From an uncultured Paracoccaceae bacterium (lineage in GTDB: Bacteria; Pseudomonadota; Alphaproteobacteria; Rhodobacterales; Rhodobacteraceae), in assembly GCA_947488605.1 (NCBI GenBank), contig CANKZJ010000005.1, positions 248,001 to 312,000 on the forward strand: a DNA stretch of 64,000 nucleotides, in the 5' to 3' direction. A model generated the notes under the pieces. That model worked only from the letters and a program-made list of their open reading frames with translations. It was not told the DNA's origin and did no database searches. Shown here one piece after another: positions 46,211 through 55,691 of the stretch. How positions within the stretch are numbered: position 1 is the stretch's first letter; each line of letters starts with the position of its first letter. A program made the translations under genes and the position numbers.

Positions 46211-46819
46211 ATGTCACCACACGGACCATTGCGCGTTGGAATTGGCGGCCCTGTTGGTGCTGGCAAAACAACGCTTACCGCCAATCTGGCGCGGATGCTC
46301 AAAGACCAAGTTAGCCTCGCCGTGATCACCAATGATATCTACACGCAAGAAGATGCAGAGGCACTTATGCGCATGCAGATTTTGCCAGCGGATCGTGTGA
46401 TGGGTGTTGAAACGGGGGGATGTCCGCACACCGCAATTCGCGAGGATGCGTCTATCAATCTGGCAGCTGTGGCTGAAATGCGGGCGCGCCATGATGATCT
46501 GGCACTTATTTTGATCGAAAGTGGTGGTGATAATCTCTCGGCGACGTTTAGCCCCGAACTTGCCGATGTGACCGTTTACGTCATCGACGTCGCTGCGGGC
46601 GAGGAAATACCGCGCAAGGGAGGCCCTGCTATCACACGGTCCGATATTTTGGTGATCAACAAAACCGATCTTGCGCCGCACGTTGGTGCATCGCTTGATG
46701 TAATGGCACGCGACGCGGCCCGCATGCGCGGTGATCTGCCCGTTGTTTTTGCCAGCTTGCGGCATGGTGAAGGCGTTGCTGAGATCAGTCAGCTGGTACA
46801 CGAGATTGGCGGGCTTTGA
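46211..46819 (+). CDS. ureG: Urease activation GTPase UreG
   Basis: Hydrolyses GTP to drive nickel insertion into urease. The 202-residue SIMIBI GTPase has the P-loop GPVGAGKT, the metal-binding CPH in [31 protein letters not shown] and the guanine motif [14 protein letters not shown] precedes the ATG. Last gene of the operon; the next sequence is a palindrome and the acsA leader, with no clear T-run terminator. Confidence 0.98.
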   Translation: MSPHGPLRVGIGGPVGAGKTTLTANLARMLKDQVSLAVITNDIYTQEDAEALMRMQILPADRVMGVETGGCPHTAIREDASINLAAVAEMRARHDDLALILIESGGDNLSATFSPELADVTVYVIDVAAGEEIPRKGGPAITRSDILVINKTDLAPHVGASLDVMARDAARMRGDLPVVFASLRHGEGVAEISQLVHEIGGL

Positions 46820-46821
46820 GT

Positions 46822-46839
46822 TTGTCAAACATTTGACAA
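46822..46839. promoter_or_regulatory. Inverted repeat between ureG and acsA
   Basis: TTGTCAAA (46822-46829), two bases, TTTGACAA (46832-46839): an 18-bp near-perfect dyad right after the ureG stop and 149 bases before acsA. The short gap and lack of GC or T-run favour an operator for a dimeric regulator over a terminator. The 150-base leader of acsA shows no other strong feature. I do not recognise the regulator. Confidence 0.45.
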
Positions 46840-46988
46840 TCGGCTGGTGCGGGAAATGCCAAAAATTTACAATTTGAAGACCCGCGCGTTGCGACCTCTT
46901 GGATTCGCACTTAATTTCGCCATGATGCGGCAACGAGGAGGCTGCGGGCAATGTCCCGTAGCAAAGAAGAGATCAGGGGGGACATGCC

Positions 46989-48947
46989 ATGACCGATCAA
47001 CCAGCCGGAACTTATGCGCCATCAGCCGAAATGGCCGCAGGCGCACATGCTGACAAAGCGACCTATGACGCGATGTATGAAGCATCAATCAGTGATCCAG
47101 AGGCGTTCTGGGGTGAGCACGGCAAGCGGATCGACTGGATCAAGCCCTACACGCGCGTCAAAAATACCAGCTTTGCCCCTGGCAGCGTTGACATCAAATG
47201 GTATGAAGATGGCACGCTGAACGTCAGCGCCAACTGCATCGACCGCCACCTTGCGACCCGTGGCGATCAGACGGCGATCATCTGGGAACCTGATAGCCCT
47301 GATGATGAAGCGCTGCACATTACCTACAAAATGTTGCACGAGAAAACGTCATTGATGGCGAATGTCCTCAAGGAAATGGGCGTCAGCAAAGGCGACCGCG
47401 TCGTGCTTTATTTGCCAATGATCCCCGAAGCGGCCTATGCAATGCTCGCTTGTGCGCGGATCGGTGCGATCCATTCGATCGTGTTCGCCGGTTTCTCAGC
47501 CGAGGCGCTGGGCGCACGCGTCAACGCCTGCGACGCCAAAGTGGTGATTACGTCTGATGGCGCGCCACGTGGTGGCCGCGTCACGAACCTGAAAGACAGC
47601 GTAAACCAAGCGCTGTTGAATGACTTTGACGAGGTCAAATGCCTTGTTGTCAAGCGCACGGGTCAGCAAATCGCATGGCGTGATGGTCTGGATTACTGGC
47701 TGCACGAAATGGAAGGCAAGGTTAGCGTCGACTGTCCGCCGACCGAAATGAACGCAGAAGATCCGCTGTTCATTCTCTACACATCAGGTTCTACCGGCCA
47801 GCCCAAGGGTGTTGTGCACTCCAGCGGTGGTTATCTGGTCTATGCGGCCATGACGCAGCAGTACACGTTTGACTATCATGACGGTGACATTTTCTGGTGT
47901 ACCGCTGATGTAGGCTGGGTCACGGGGCACAGCTATATCGTCTATGGCCCGCTAGCCAATGGTGCCACGACGATCATGTTTGAAGGTGTTCCGACCTACC
48001 CTGACGCGGGCCGTTTCTGGGCCGTTTGCGAAAAGCACAAAGTGAACCAGTTTTACACAGCGCCCACCGCGATCCGTGCGCTGATGGCGCAAGGCAATAG
48101 CTTTGTTGAGGGATATGATCTGTCCGATATCAAAGTGCTTGGGACTGTGGGCGAACCGATCAATCCCGAAGCTTGGAACTGGTACAATGATGTCGTTGGC
48201 AAAGGTAAAGCGCCTATCGTCGACACGTGGTGGCAAACGGAAACTGGTGGTCATTTACTGACACCGTTGCCCGGTGCGATAGCTACGAAACCTGGGTCCG
48301 CTACCTTGCCATTTTTCGGTATCCAGCCAGTGATTTTGGAGCCAACATCCGGTGAAGAAATCAATGACACGGCCGCCGAAGGTGTGCTTTGCATCAAAGA
48401 CAGCTGGCCTGCCCAAATGCGCACCGTCTGGGGTGACCATGAGCGGTTCGAGAAGACCTATTTCTCTGACTACAAGAATTACTATTTCACGGGTGACGGC
48501 TGTAAGCGCGACGAAGATGGGTACTACTGGATCACGGGCCGCGTGGATGATGTGATCAACGTATCAGGTCACCGCATGGGCACGGCCGAAGTCGAAAGTG
48601 CGCTTGTGGCACATGCCAAAGTCGCCGAAGCTGCGGTGGTCGGCTATCCACACGACATCAAAGGCCAAGGTATCTATGCCTATGTCACCTTGATGAACGG
48701 GGAAGAGCCGTCGGACGCGTTGCGCAAAGAACTTGAAGTTTGGGTGCGGTCCGAGATTGGTCCAATTGCAAAGCCTGATTTGCTGCAATGGGCGCCGGGT
48801 CTTCCCAAAACCCGCTCTGGCAAAATCATGCGCCGTATTTTGCGCAAGATCGCCGAGGATGACTTTGGTGCATTGGGCGATACATCCACGTTGGCCGATC
48901 CGTCGGTGGTCGACGATCTGATCGAGAACCGGATGAATCGAAGCTAA
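46989..48947 (+). CDS. acsA: Acetyl-CoA synthetase
   Basis: Makes acetyl-CoA from acetate, ATP and CoA. The 652-residue ANL-superfamily enzyme has the phosphate loop [15 protein letters not shown], the adenine/acetate region [11 protein letters not shown], the hinge [18 protein letters not shown] and the C-terminal lysine in [10 protein letters not shown] that is acetylated in other bacteria to switch it off. AGGGGG precedes the ATG. A strong hairpin terminator follows. Separate from the urease operon in function; the dyad upstream may regulate it. Confidence 0.97.
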   Translation: MTDQPAGTYAPSAEMAAGAHADKATYDAMYEASISDPEAFWGEHGKRIDWIKPYTRVKNTSFAPGSVDIKWYEDGTLNVSANCIDRHLATRGDQTAIIWEPDSPDDEALHITYKMLHEKTSLMANVLKEMGVSKGDRVVLYLPMIPEAAYAMLACARIGAIHSIVFAGFSAEALGARVNACDAKVVITSDGAPRGGRVTNLKDSVNQALLNDFDEVKCLVVKRTGQQIAWRDGLDYWLHEMEGKVSVDCPPTEMNAEDPLFILYTSGSTGQPKGVVHSSGGYLVYAAMTQQYTFDYHDGDIFWCTADVGWVTGHSYIVYGPLANGATTIMFEGVPTYPDAGRFWAVCEKHKVNQFYTAPTAIRALMAQGNSFVEGYDLSDIKVLGTVGEPINPEAWNWYNDVVGKGKAPIVDTWWQTETGGHLLTPLPGAIATKPGSATLPFFGIQPVILEPTSGEEINDTAAEGVLCIKDSWPAQMRTVWGDHERFEKTYFSDYKNYYFTGDGCKRDEDGYYWITGRVDDVINVSGHRMGTAEVESALVAHAKVAEAAVVGYPHDIKGQGIYAYVTLMNGEEPSDALRKELEVWVRSEIGPIAKPDLLQWAPGLPKTRSGKIMRRILRKIAEDDFGALGDTSTLADPSVVDDLIENRMNRS

Positions 48948-48970
48948 TTCGTCGCCACACGCAATCCAAA

Positions 48971-48999
48971 AAGCCGCGCAGAATTGCGCGGCTTTTTTT
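48971..48999. terminator. Bidirectional terminator between acsA and the LysR gene
   Basis: AAGCCGCGCA (48971-48980), GAAT, TGCGCGGCTT (48985-48994), then T to 48999. A run of A before the left arm gives a T-run on the minus strand too, so it can end both acsA and the convergent LysR transcript. Confidence 0.92.
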
Positions 49000-49010
49000 G
49001 TTTTGCAGGC

Positions 49011-49943
49011 TTAGGCAATGACAACATGACCTTCGTCCAATAACCAAGGGTCCCCCCAGGCTTCACTGTCGATCATGAATTCCACAAACAGGCGGGCAGG
49101 GCTGTCCAGCGGTGCGTTGGCTGGATAGATCGCATAAATCGGTAGTCTTCGCAGCTTTTTGTCTGGCAAGACTTGCACAGCCCGCCCAGCCTTGACGTCA
49201 GCGGCAAAGGAAGCGGTCGCCTCGATCATGAAGCCAAGACCGTTGAGCATAAACTGCCGTCCCATCTCAAAATTATCACACGACATCAAGAACTTGGGTT
49301 CTTTTGTCGGGACAGTGCCATCCGCCAACCGGGCAAAGACCATCCAAGGGACTGGCGGCGCTTGAATGCGATCCCAATCTGCCAAATCATCAATTGTTTT
49401 GACCGTGTCGCGGGTGGCGATATACGCCGGCGATGCAAAGATGCCAAAGGCTATCTCGGCGATTTTCTTGGCTCTGTAAGTGCTGTCATCTAAACCATCG
49501 GCACTGCCGCGAATGGCCAAGTCAAAGGCAGACCCTTCAAGGCTGATGCTTGTGTCGGTGACGTGTAACGAAAGCTGTATTTTTGGGTAAGCCTTTGAAA
49601 ATCCTGTGTAGATAGCAGAGAATGGAGGGCTTGCGCTGGCTGTATTCATGGTGATGGATAGCTGTCCAACCGGTTGTTCGACGCGGCGATTGACGGCGGC
49701 GAGGCCTTCTTGGGCGGCTGCCGACATCCGTTGCGATGCCCTAAGTAGTTCGGCACCTGCATCTGTCAGCGAAATACGGCGGGTGGAGCGATACAGTAGC
49801 GGCGTGCCTAGCTGGCCTTCCAACTGGGTGACATGATGGCTGATCACAGAAGGCGATAGCTTCAACTTTTTTGCAGCGGCACGGAACGATCCGAGCTCCG
49901 CCACCGTTTGGAAAATCGCCATAGTGCGCAGCTGATCAATCAT
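49011..49943 (-). CDS. LysR family transcriptional regulator
   Basis: A 310-residue regulator: winged helix-turn-helix MAIFQTVAELGSFRAAAKKL then SPSVISHHVTQLEGQLG at the N-terminus and a periplasmic-binding-type effector domain (LSITMNTASASPPFSAIYTG, AFDLAIRGSADGL). It belongs to the AaeR/YhjC-like group by the FDLAIRxG pattern. It is divergent from a pair of tiny genes across 122 bases with repeats, so those genes are its probable target. Effector unknown. Confidence 0.93.
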   Translation of the reverse strand: MIDQLRTMAIFQTVAELGSFRAAAKKLKLSPSVISHHVTQLEGQLGTPLLYRSTRRISLTDAGAELLRASQRMSAAAQEGLAAVNRRVEQPVGQLSITMNTASASPPFSAIYTGFSKAYPKIQLSLHVTDTSISLEGSAFDLAIRGSADGLDDSTYRAKKIAEIAFGIFASPAYIATRDTVKTIDDLADWDRIQAPPVPWMVFARLADGTVPTKEPKFLMSCDNFEMGRQFMLNGLGFMIEATASFAADVKAGRAVQVLPDKKLRRLPIYAIYPANAPLDSPARLFVEFMIDSEAWGDPWLLDEGHVVIA

Positions 49944-49989
49944 TGTTCGATCCTATAGAATTATAATCGCAATATATCCCATGTTATCT

Positions 49990-50011
49990 TGCAATCACTT
50001 CTCTGCAATCA
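49990..50011. repeat. Direct repeat in the LysR divergent promoter region
   Basis: TGCAATCA occurs at 49990-49997 and again at 50004-50011, 14 bases apart start to start. The site is in the AT-rich region between the LysR gene and the small gene it faces, a usual place for regulator binding. A partial third copy (CGCAAT) lies at about 49967. Confidence 0.4.
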
Positions 50012-50065
50012 ATGATTATGCCCAACGATCAGGGGCGACCACACACCAAAGAGGAGAGAAGTAAA

Positions 50066-50335
50066 ATGTCTATGATGGTTTCAATTGCGCGTGTTTCGAC
50101 TACAGAAAACCCCATTCAATCTGACGTGTACCACGCCGAGCATGCGGCGATTTTCGGGGATGCAATGAAGATCACAGCGATCTTGCGTGATCCGAATGAC
50201 CCTTATCAAGTCGCTGTCGTGGGGGATGTCAAAGACATCGACAAAGTCCGCTCTGAAAGCCGCACGCCCGAGGGGGACGCGTTCATGCGCAAATACGGCT
50301 TCGTCGAGCAGCTTTCATACTTTTTGGAGGAGTAG
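50066..50335 (+). CDS. Uncharacterised 89-residue protein
   Basis: I do not recognise it with confidence. The product MSMMVSIARVSTTENPIQSD continues HAEHAAIFGDAMKITAILRD and ends in GFVEQLSYFLEE, suggesting a small ferredoxin-like alpha-beta fold of the ABM/YCII kind. GAGGAGAG before the ATG is a strong ribosome site, better than for the longer reading from 50012. It begins a two-gene unit with the 47-residue gene, facing the LysR gene. Confidence 0.75.
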   Translation: MSMMVSIARVSTTENPIQSDVYHAEHAAIFGDAMKITAILRDPNDPYQVAVVGDVKDIDKVRSESRTPEGDAFMRKYGFVEQLSYFLEE

Positions 50336-50338
50336 GAA

Positions 50339-50482
50339 ATGTTTGTCTTCCCATTCTGGACCCCGCTCATCACTCCTGAACATCATGATCGCAAGGCGGT
50401 ACAGCACGATGATCTTATCACCGAACATCTGATCAGCTTGCGTGATCACTATGTTCCCGGACAGTCGCATTATTGGCGGTAG
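50339..50482 (+). CDS. Tiny 47-residue His-rich protein
   Basis: A small gene found by direct translation: MFVFPFWTPLITPEHHDRKA, then about 27 residues ending SHYWR and a TAG. It starts three bases after the 89-residue gene and has TTGGAGGAGTAGGAA upstream, a very strong site. Six histidines and several acidic residues in 47 residues point to metal or ligand binding. No family recognised. Confidence 0.6.
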   Translation: MFVFPFWTPLITPEHHDRKAVQHDDLITEHLISLRDHYVPGQSHYWR

Positions 50483-50526
50483 AGTGCTGCGTTCTTGATG
50501 CGAGGGTCACCGCGTCAAGAACTGCA

Positions 50527-51501
50527 TCAACCCATGATCCGCTTGCGCCGTTCTTTCATGCGTTCATTCGCCGCTTCGGTCCCATCGTGGAATGATCCGA
50601 ACAGTTTATCCCACGGGATTTCGAGCGAACCATAGTTACATTCAAAGTACCGGTGATGCATCTGGTGATGGAAGGTGCCCAGCTTGAGCCGGTTTTCATC
50701 CTTTACGACCAGCCCTTCGAAACCCGTATGCGTCGTGGCGGCGGTGAGGGTGTAGTACTGAAGATGGAACAGAATATGCACAGGGTGTGCTGCGACAACC
50801 CAGTGGATCAGCACAGTCCCAAGATAGATCACATGCTCCACCGGGTGCATCGACAGCCCTGACCAGGGACCCACGTTGATGTTGCGATGATGCAAAGAAT
50901 GCACGTGTCTATAAAGAAACGGCACATGCAGCAGGCGGTGGATCCAGTAGAAATAGAAGCTTTCCCAAACAGGGATTAGCAGGAACAGCACCACAAACCA
51001 GACCGGATTGGCGGCCCACGTCAGCATTGGTGCATATCCGTTCGCCATCGCCCAGAACATCAGGACTTCGTATGCGGTCCAGATCGTAACGCCGCTGGCT
51101 AAGGTCCAAAACATGTTGTCCCGAATTTGACCGCCCAATGTGAACTGCTTGCCATTCTTCATAAGAGGGCGGGGGTCAAACTTGAGCTTTTGGCCCTGTT
51201 TGGTGAGGGTGTAGAAGTAAAGGTGCAATCCGCCAGCAACAGCGGACATCAACAAAAGGTTGCGCAGGTACATCTGCGCAATCCAGTCCACGGCTAAGGT
51301 TTTGGTTTGCTCAAGCGGCGGCTGAAACCAGCAGAATGACGCGAAGGCGAACCCCACAATGATCAATTTTTCAGTGATTAAGAACCATGAATTCCAGACC
51401 CATTTGAACATCTCTTTGGGCTGCAAAGGCCACGAGAAGAAAGGCGAGACCCTTATTGGAACTTGAGGCGTATGGTTCCAACCTTTCAATGGGGTGTTCA
51501 T
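50527..51501 (-). CDS. Fatty acid hydroxylase/sterol desaturase family membrane protein
   Basis: A 324-residue membrane di-iron enzyme. The three histidine clusters are HRLLH, HSLHH and HHQMHH (in TFHHQMHHRYFECNYG), which bind the two irons. Helices flank them (VWFVVLFLLIPVWESFYFYW). It would hydroxylate or desaturate a lipid or related substrate with O2. ATG overlaps the upstream MscS stop (ATGA), so the two are made together. Substrate unknown. Confidence 0.9.
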   Translation of the reverse strand: MNTPLKGWNHTPQVPIRVSPFFSWPLQPKEMFKWVWNSWFLITEKLIIVGFAFASFCWFQPPLEQTKTLAVDWIAQMYLRNLLLMSAVAGGLHLYFYTLTKQGQKLKFDPRPLMKNGKQFTLGGQIRDNMFWTLASGVTIWTAYEVLMFWAMANGYAPMLTWAANPVWFVVLFLLIPVWESFYFYWIHRLLHVPFLYRHVHSLHHRNINVGPWSGLSMHPVEHVIYLGTVLIHWVVAAHPVHILFHLQYYTLTAATTHTGFEGLVVKDENRLKLGTFHHQMHHRYFECNYGSLEIPWDKLFGSFHDGTEAANERMKERRKRIMG

Positions 51502-52871
51502 GACTGATCCAACCTGACGCTGGCCTGTTCGTTCTCTAGTAATTTCACTTCACGCTGTGGGAATGGAATACTGATGCCATGCTCTGCAAACGCATCCCAA
51601 AGTGCGAGATAGACGTTGCCGCGAATGTTGGTCAGGCCGCCCGTCGGGTCCTTGATCCAGAACCGCAACAGATAATCAACCGAACTGTCACCAAAGCCCA
51701 CGATATGACAAACAGTGTTTCGGTTGCTGAGCACCCGGTCGACGCTTTGGGCGGCTTCAATCGCGATGCGGCGGACCTCATGTGGGTTGTCGTGGTAGGC
51801 GGTGCCAAAGTTGATATCAAGGCGGACAAAGTCATTTGAGTGGGACCAATTCACCACTTGCCCGGTGATTAAGTCCTCGTTCGGGATCAGATATTCGCGC
51901 CCGTCGCGCGTAACGACAGAAACATAGCGTGCGCCCAATGAATTGATCCACCCGAAGGTATCGCCAAGGCTGATCACGTCGCCGGGTTTGATCGACTTAT
52001 CCAGCAGGATGATCACACCCGAAACGAGATTGGAGACGACCTTTTGCAAACCGAAACCAAGGCCAACACCAATGGCACCCGACAACACAGCAAGGCCCGT
52101 CAGATCAATCCCCAGCGCACGCACCCCCAGGAAAAAGGCAGCACCATAAAACGCGATTTGTACGCCCTTTACGATCAGCACCTGCATGGATGGGCTGATG
52201 TCTTCGTTTGATCGGATCTGGTTGGTCGTTGTGGTGGTAAAAAACCGCGCCAAAGTGATCAGCACGCCTAGGATGACCAGTCCCTGGATTAGCAAAAGCG
52301 CCGAGAAACGCATCTCGCCCATGCTGAAGCCTACGCTGTCGAGCAAGCGTTCCGAGACCTCCAATAGCCCCAGAATCTGCAAGGTCGCCCATGTCCAAGC
52401 GCCGTAACGGACAAATTTGCGCAGCGTAGGGCTTTTGATCAGCCGCGTGGCAAACATGATTGAGAGCCATGCAAACGCCAATGTCCCGATTACACTCAAT
52501 AAGTAACTGCGGCTTGGCCACGTGACTTCGCGCATGATGTAGACCACGAGCCAGATCAGCAGGACAAAAAAGATCGCCCGCAGCCGTTGATGGACCACCA
52601 CCAAAATACGCATGCGCCATTTGGGCCAATTCTCGCGGGACCCCATCCAGGCCCGGATGCGTGGCCCCAAGATCGCTCGCAGCACATGCGCGGCTGCAAA
52701 AAGCCCAACTGCGATCAAAAGCTGATAAAGGTTCCACGTCCGAAACATGTTTTCGACGAACAGTTGACCTTGCATCAATAGGTCGCTGCCAATGCTAAGC
52801 ACCTCCTCAAGCGGCGCTTCAAAGCCGTCGCTTGCAAGTGGTGTTTGGGCTTGTGTGTCGTGCTGGGCCAT
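51498..52871 (-). CDS. MscS family mechanosensitive ion channel
   Basis: A 457-residue channel protein: several N-terminal helices, then the pore helix and beta domain with AVLSGAIGVGLGFGLQKVVS, NLVSGVIILLDKSIKPGDVI and the cytosolic beta domain VSVVTRDGREYLIPN. MscS channels open under membrane tension and release solutes on osmotic downshock. AGGA precedes the ATG at 52871; a TTG at 52886 is less likely. Cotranscribed with the hydroxylase gene. Confidence 0.93.
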   Translation of the reverse strand: MAQHDTQAQTPLASDGFEAPLEEVLSIGSDLLMQGQLFVENMFRTWNLYQLLIAVGLFAAAHVLRAILGPRIRAWMGSRENWPKWRMRILVVVHQRLRAIFFVLLIWLVVYIMREVTWPSRSYLLSVIGTLAFAWLSIMFATRLIKSPTLRKFVRYGAWTWATLQILGLLEVSERLLDSVGFSMGEMRFSALLLIQGLVILGVLITLARFFTTTTTNQIRSNEDISPSMQVLIVKGVQIAFYGAAFFLGVRALGIDLTGLAVLSGAIGVGLGFGLQKVVSNLVSGVIILLDKSIKPGDVISLGDTFGWINSLGARYVSVVTRDGREYLIPNEDLITGQVVNWSHSNDFVRLDINFGTAYHDNPHEVRRIAIEAAQSVDRVLSNRNTVCHIVGFGDSSVDYLLRFWIKDPTGGLTNIRGNVYLALWDAFAEHGISIPFPQREVKLLENEQASVRLDQS

Positions 52872-53045
52872 TCTGGTCCTAATCAACGGATATCATGACC
52901 AAGTTTGCATGCGGTCGCTGCGCAATCAAGCGGCGCTTATCCGCTGCCAAATATCGGTGGGACCTGCCGGTTTCGTTTGTATCCTTGTGAGGCTGCCGCA
53001 GACGGGTTAACATTTTGACACCCAGATTAGAGAGAGAACCGGGTC

Positions 53046-54032
53046 ATGGACATTACCATTATCTTGTTGCTGTTAGCATCCGGCGCATTGATCATCCCGT
53101 TTTTGGGCGGTGATGATGATGACGACGAAGAACAAGACGAAATCAGGGGAACCTTTGAAGATGATGAAATTGAAGGCACCGAAGGCGCTGATCTGATCTT
53201 TGGTTTTCGTGGGGACGACACCATTAATGCGCAAGGCGGCAATGACACAGTTAGGGCGGGTTTGGGCAATGACACCGTCAATGGCGGTGATGGCCGCGAC
53301 TTTATTTATGGTTTTGATGGTGATGACACACTCAATGGCGATAATGGAGCTGACCGAATTCAGGGCGGCGAAGGTATCGACAGGATTGATGGTGGCCGGA
53401 ACGCTGATGATATTGATGGTGGTCCAGGCAACGACATTCTTCTTGGTGGCGCGCCAGCAGTGCGTGGTCCCGATGGCGAACTGATCTTGGACACAGTGCG
53501 TGGTGATGACGTCGATGGTGATGATGGTGATGACACCTTGTTTATCTGGGGTGGGCGTGGCGAAGCTGAAGGCGGTACGGGCGATGACGATTTGGTGCTC
53601 GTGACCGGTCAGGGTACATTGAGCGACGAGTTTGGTGGTCAGACGGACTTTTTCATTTTCGCCAATGCCGAGGATGATGCGATTCCAACACGCGGTACGA
53701 TTACAGAATTCAACCCGAACGAAGACACCCTGACGCTGACGGTTGATGGTGTCCTTGCAGACGGAGAAACCCCACCGGACGTCACCTTCACGCTGGAAGA
53801 GCGTACGATCATGGAAGGCTCGCAGACGGTAAATGGCATTTTCGTGAGGGCAACGATTGCCGAAGGCGAAGATCCTGTGGAAGGCAGCGAGAGCGCGGGG
53901 GTTTTCTTGCGAGGTGCGCTAATGGACTCAATCGTTGGGGCCGATATCGAAGTTGTCTTCACGAATGGCGCTGACTATTTTGATCCCGAAAGCACGCTTG
54001 CTGATGTGATCGCGGCCCGCCCTGTCACCTAA
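53046..54032 (+). CDS. Membrane-anchored RTX calcium-binding protein
   Basis: A 328-residue protein. Residues 1-21 are a hydrophobic anchor (MDITIILLLLASGALIIPFL), then an acidic stretch (GGDDDDDEEQDE), then RTX nonapeptide-like repeats from about residue 50 to 140 (GGNDTVRAGLGNDTVNGG, DGDDTLNGDNGADRI, GGPGNDILLGG) that bind calcium in a beta-roll. The C-terminal third is non-repetitive beta-rich. No type I secretion genes adjoin. Such anchored RTX proteins are frequent in roseobacters and are thought to be surface or periplasmic. Role unknown. Confidence 0.88.
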   Translation: MDITIILLLLASGALIIPFLGGDDDDDEEQDEIRGTFEDDEIEGTEGADLIFGFRGDDTINAQGGNDTVRAGLGNDTVNGGDGRDFIYGFDGDDTLNGDNGADRIQGGEGIDRIDGGRNADDIDGGPGNDILLGGAPAVRGPDGELILDTVRGDDVDGDDGDDTLFIWGGRGEAEGGTGDDDLVLVTGQGTLSDEFGGQTDFFIFANAEDDAIPTRGTITEFNPNEDTLTLTVDGVLADGETPPDVTFTLEERTIMEGSQTVNGIFVRATIAEGEDPVEGSESAGVFLRGALMDSIVGADIEVVFTNGADYFDPESTLADVIAARPVT

Positions 54033-54141
54033 CCACGAAATACACCTCGCCGCAGTCTCGTGTTTTGATGCAGTCATGGCGGCTGCGGTGCAGAACTGAT
54101 CACTCTTGCGAGCGGTGGGCTGCACGTGTATCTGGTCCCTT

Positions 54142-54228
54142 ATGAAAAAGGTTTTTGATATGGATGATCGCGCACGGCTGCCTTGGCGGTTCTTTGGTGC
54201 GCGCAGCACAATCCTAGCCCGCGGTTAA
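54142..54228 (+). CDS. Possible leader peptide upstream of leuC
   Basis: A 28-codon [18 protein letters not shown] then [13 protein letters not shown] and TAA, ending 56 bases before leuC. It lies in the 252-base gap between the RTX gene and leuC, where nothing else is visible. It has only two leucine codons, so a classic leucine attenuator is unlikely; conservation would have to decide. The upstream ribosome site is weak. Confidence 0.3.
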   Translation: MKKVFDMDDRARLPWRFFGARSTILARG

Positions 54229-54284
54229 TCTCGACAATTTCCGCACGCCTGACGATCACTGACATTCTTATACGGGAGAGGACA

Positions 54285-55691
54285 ATGTCCCCCAAAACGC
54301 TCTATGATAAAATCTGGGATGCCCATCTGGCGCATGAAGCTGAAGACGGCACCTGCTTGCTCTATATCGACCGCCATCTGGTACACGAAGTGACCAGCCC
54401 GCAGGCCTTTGAGGGGCTGCGCATGGCAGGCCGCAAAGTGCGCGCACCGGAAAAGACAATCGCTGTGCCGGACCACAATGTACCGACAACGCCGGGCCGC
54501 GATGACCCCAAGAACATGACCGAGGATAGCGCTATTCAGGTCGCTGCTCTCGATACAAATGCCAAGGAATTCGGCATTCACTACTATCCTGTTTCTGACG
54601 TACGTCAGGGTATCGTGCACATTGTTGGACCCGAGCAGGGTTGGACACTGCCGGGTATGACCGTCGTTTGTGGCGACAGCCACACAGCAACCCACGGTGC
54701 GTTTGGCGCATTGGCGCATGGTATCGGCACATCTGAAGTGGAGCACGTTCTGGCGACGCAAACGCTGATCCAGAAGAAATCCAAGAACATGAAGGTCGAG
54801 ATCACGGGCAAGCTGCGCCCGGGCGTCACGGCAAAGGACATCACGTTGTCTGTCATCGGCGCGACGGGGACCGCTGGCGGCACCGGCTATGTGATCGAGT
54901 ATTGCGGCGAAGCAATCCGCGATCTGTCGATGGAAGGCCGCATGACGGTCTGTAACATGGCGATTGAGGGCGGCGCACGCGCCGGTTTGATTGCACCGGA
55001 TGAAAAGACTTATGAGTACTGCATGGGTCGCCCACACGCACCGAAAGGTGCGGCTTGGGAAACGGCGCTGGCTTGGTGGAAGACGCTCTACACAGATGAA
55101 GGTGCGCATTTTGACAAGGTCGTGACGCTTAAAGGCGAAGACATCGCACCCGTTGTCACTTGGGGCACATCGCCTGAGGACGTGTTGCCCATCACGGCAA
55201 CCGTGCCTGCGGCTGATGATTTTCAAGGCGGTAAAGTAGGTGCTGCACAACGTTCGCTTGACTATATGGCGCTGACACCGGGCACACCTTTGTCTGATAT
55301 CGAAATCGACACTGTGTTTATCGGGTCTTGTACCAATGGCCGGATTGAAGACTTGCGCGCAGCTGCGGCGATCTTGAAGGGCAAAAAGAAGAAAGACGGT
55401 CTGCGGGCGATGGTTGTACCGGGTTCTGGTCTGGTGCGTGCGCAAGCGGAAGAAGAGGGCCTTGCGCAGATTTTCATCGACGCGGGCTTTGAATGGCGTC
55501 TTGCGGGTTGTTCGATGTGTTTGGCGATGAACCCAGATCAGTTGGCACCGGGCGAGCGCTGTGCCGCGACATCGAACCGTAACTTTGAAGGACGGCAGGG
55601 CAGGGGCGGACGTACCCACCTGATGTCACCTCAAATGGCGGCGGCGGCGGCCATCACAGGCAAACTGACCGACGTGCGGGAGATGATGTAA
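54285..55691 (+). CDS. leuC: 3-isopropylmalate dehydratase large subunit
   Basis: Isomerises 2-isopropylmalate to 3-isopropylmalate in leucine synthesis, with LeuD. The 468-residue aconitase-family subunit starts [20 protein letters not shown] and holds the 4Fe-4S cysteines in [14 protein letters not shown] and [33 protein letters not shown] is a further signature. GGGAGAGGA precedes the ATG at 54285; the track-length extension to 54183 lacks support. TAATG couples it to leuD. Confidence 0.98.
   Translation: MSPKTLYDKIWDAHLAHEAEDGTCLLYIDRHLVHEVTSPQAFEGLRMAGRKVRAPEKTIAVPDHNVPTTPGRDDPKNMTEDSAIQVAALDTNAKEFGIHYYPVSDVRQGIVHIVGPEQGWTLPGMTVVCGDSHTATHGAFGALAHGIGTSEVEHVLATQTLIQKKSKNMKVEITGKLRPGVTAKDITLSVIGATGTAGGTGYVIEYCGEAIRDLSMEGRMTVCNMAIEGGARAGLIAPDEKTYEYCMGRPHAPKGAAWETALAWWKTLYTDEGAHFDKVVTLKGEDIAPVVTWGTSPEDVLPITATVPAADDFQGGKVGAAQRSLDYMALTPGTPLSDIEIDTVFIGSCTNGRIEDLRAAAAILKGKKKKDGLRAMVVPGSGLVRAQAEEEGLAQIFIDAGFEWRLAGCSMCLAMNPDQLAPGERCAATSNRNFEGRQGRGGRTHLMSPQMAAAAAITGKLTDVREMM

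Noticed and set aside
46214..46951. 245-codon minus-strand frame opposite ureG
   Set aside because: Fully covers a certain ureG gene and shows no known motif.
53190..53460. Repeat array at 53.2 kb considered as a CRISPR or satellite
   Set aside because: It is the coding sequence of RTX calcium-binding repeats with irregular spacing and no spacers.
54225..55619. 464-codon open frame on the minus strand opposite leuC
   Set aside because: It mirrors the whole leuC gene, has no ribosome site or recognisable domain, and is rich in Arg, His and Cys as expected for an antisense reading of a biased gene.
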